A DNA stretch of 64,000 nt, taken from NCBI GenBank assembly GCA_024803745.1, contig JANJXV010000016.1, forward strand, positions 42,197,001 through 42,261,000, written 5' to 3'. Both the position numbers and the translations under genes were made by a program. This DNA is from Megascapheus bottae. Its lineage: Eukaryota > Chordata > Mammalia > Rodentia > Geomyidae. Under the pieces are notes generated by a model. It was not told where the DNA came from, ran no database searches, and saw only the letters and a list, made by a program, of their open reading frames with translations. This document shows positions 62,071-64,000 of the stretch, piece after piece. Positions within the stretch are counted from its first letter, which is position 1, and the number at the start of each line of letters is the position of its first letter.

Positions 62071-63086
62071 CTACTTTCCTGAGAGCTAAAACTCACTTTC
62101 CTATCTAAAATGCTTTACATCACCAAGCTGGCCTCTCCCTGGACATTTACTTCTTTTGTAAATTATTCATTTGATTTACTTCAGTTCCCAAACCAAATAT
62201 CAGTCTTTTCTTACTGTCATCTTTTTTTGTTTACTGTCACTTCTTATGCTTGTGAAGAAAAAAATATTTACTTTGTATTTTTGTCTTGCCATTTGTTCTC
62301 AAGTTCATTTTCCCTGTTTATGCACACTATGAATTTTTATATTAGTACCTATTTCACCAAGAGTGATATTTTTTATCCGTATCATGTATTATTCTGTTTT
62401 ATGCCAAAATATGGCATATCATCAGTTATTTTCTCAGTTTGGTTTGTGTACTGTTGATATTTTAATCTATGCCATCTGGTATTTATGTTGCTCTATGACA
62501 TACATAAGTAAATACTTCTCATATTAATAAAGTATTTCTAGTCTTTGAGAAACACATCATTTCACAGTGGTGACACATCAGCTTATAGTCTAGACTCTCA
62601 TAATTGATAACAGTGCATCATCCAGTACACAAAGTTTTGTTGGCAAAATACAGAATTCCTATACCACTTCTGGACTTGTAATTAATGGCACTTGGGTCTT
62701 ATTTTTCAGAGGAAAAAGTATTTTTATTGGAAAAAAACACTATAACATTTAATAAGATATATGGTGCTTATTCTGTCCTTTGGATTCTTTATATAGAGAC
62801 AACTGTGAATTAGAAAAATATACTAATTCAGTTTCCCATAACCAAAACATACAGAAAGCCAGCCTGCTTTCCATGTGAAAATAGATGGGAAAGATAAGTC
62901 TGAACAGAAAATAATTGTATTCATACTTCATCTCATAGCTTTCCTGAAAACTGAACTTGTACAGTAGGGTTTAAATCATGGTCTGGAATCTTTTTCTATA
63001 AAACCTGTCAAATCGAAGACATTAAAATAGTGACATCTATACTTCATTATTCAAAAATTAAGGATCTGCACTGCAGGACAGAATAA

Positions 63087-63141
63087 TACATACATACATA
63101 CATACATACATACATACATACATACATTTATTTATTTATTT
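63087..63141 (+). repeat. (CATA)n then (TTTA)n microsatellite
   Basis: About ten TACA units and then TTTA units, lying at the tail side of the next antisense SINE and so likely grown from its tail. Confidence 0.95.
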
Positions 63142-63368
63142 TGCTGGTCCTTGGGCTTGAACTCAGAGCCTAGACACTACCCCTGTGTCTCTCTGTACTC
63201 AAGCCAAGTGCTCTACCACTTGAATCACAGTACCACTTCCGGCTTTTTCTGAGTATTTTATTGGAGGTAAGAGTCTCCTGCACTTTCTTGACATGCTGGC
63301 TTCATGTGATCTTCATACCTCCGTTTCCTGCACAGCTAGGATTTTGGGAGTGAGCCATTGGCTCACAG
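63142..63368 (-). repeat. Composite SINE, B1-like head, antisense
   Basis: 'GGGCTTGAACTCAGAGCCTA', 'TACCACTTCCGGCTTTTTCT', 'GGAGGTAAGAGTCTCCTGCA' and 'TTTTGGGAGTGAGCCATTGG'. All parts recognisable. Confidence 0.82.
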
Positions 63369-64000
63369 AATGCTGTTTTTATAAGACAAGAAAGGAAGGC
63401 AGATGATACCATATTCTAGGTAAGAGCAGACCCCAAAGTCACCGGCCCTCACCCACCAGAGACAAATAGCAGATGACTAGAGATGAAAGCAGGAGGACAT
63501 CCACAATCCAGGACGAGAATCGGGCTCTGCAGCAGGAAGGGAGTGGAGTTGGTGGGAGCAGGAGCAGAAATCAAGGTAAGGCTTAACGTGTTCAGAACAA
63601 GTGGGCCTGGGGAGGAGGCTGAACACAGGAGGGCTGGTCTTTGCCCAGCTCCATGGCAGACGGACATGTCCGCATGAACAGTCACTGGATGGCTGTTCTG
63701 ATAAGGCTGAGCAATCCCTCAGCTTTCCGGTTCCCGTTGGTGCCTATGTCTTCTGAGTTACCAACCTGGAAGTGGTGATCATGAAACAGATTGCCATGTT
63801 CACCACTCATCATCAGACAACACCCACTTGTTACTGTATGTGCCTGACATGCAGAAGGGAAAGGATGGAGGTGGTTTCCACCTTTAGAGACTCACAGAGC
63901 TTACACTTCGACATGGCGGCTGTAAGTCCAGCTACTCTGGAAATGGAGGGGAAAAGATTGCAGTGCACATACAACTCAGGCAAAAGCACAAAGCCTTATC

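Larger units (their letters stand above)
53605..64000 (-). other. NETO1: NETO1 upstream intron, open at the right edge
   Basis: No CUB-domain exon was found on the - strand to the end of the window, so at least 10.4 kb separates the LDLa exon from the preceding one. It holds SINEs, microsatellites and long AT-rich stretches with no supported gene (53.6-54.5, 54.84-56.15, 56.18-58.98, 59.2-60.67, 61.0-61.85, 62.1-63.08, 63.37-64.0 kb). A small diverged exon could be missed by eye. Confidence 0.75.

Noticed and set aside
53605..64000. Search for NETO1 CUB-domain exons
   Set aside because: No minus-strand stretch matching the expected CUB2 end joined to a donor was seen; presumed outside the window.

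Overview
The window is ordinary mammalian nuclear DNA: AT-rich, dense in SINEs, LINE-1 pieces and microsatellites, with few coding segments. Many SINE copies join a tRNA-like head (A box TGGCCTAGTGG, B box GGTTCGATTCC-like) to a right monomer ending 'CAGTGCTCAGGCCCTGAG...'. Others join a 7SL/B1-like head to the same right monomer. From memory this matches the IDL-Geo SINEs of geomyoid rodents (kangaroo rats, pocket mice, gophers). I therefore infer a geomyoid rodent at moderate confidence; no search was run.

Region 1 (1-7260) is the 3' part of a class II (betaretrovirus-like) endogenous retrovirus on the + strand. It holds the end of gag with two CCHC knuckles, then one uninterrupted frame for dUTPase, protease, G-patch, reverse transcriptase, RNase H and integrase with all inspected catalytic residues in place. 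About 2.9 kb without an env gene follows, then a purine-rich tract and a 403-bp 3' LTR. Gag and pro-pol overlap in the -1 frame with a GGGAAAC slippery site, a 7-nt spacer and a GC-rich hairpin. Just upstream of the 3' LTR lies an antisense, intron-less fragment of ribosomal protein S2 cDNA.

Region 2 (7261 to about 47.7 kb) has no gene I can support. It contains SINEs, LINE-1 3' ends (20.1-21.2, 33.9-34.3, 35.9-36.0 kb), microsatellites, and two long GGA/TCC tracts (22.1 and 26.6 kb).

Region 3 (about 47.7-64 kb) is the 3' end of NETO1 on the - strand, a transmembrane auxiliary subunit of NMDA and kainate receptors. Three coding exons are visible with matching splice phases: the LDL-receptor class A exon (53491-53604), the transmembrane/cytoplasmic exon (49650-50208) and the terminal coding exon (48060-48120) ending in a PDZ-binding TRV. 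The CUB exons were not found up to 64 kb and should lie beyond the right edge. The intron between the last two coding exons carries a roughly 570-bp GGA/TCC tract about 80 bp from the splice donor. From memory of human 18q22, the gene-free stretch downstream would be the NETO1-CBLN2 intergenic region.
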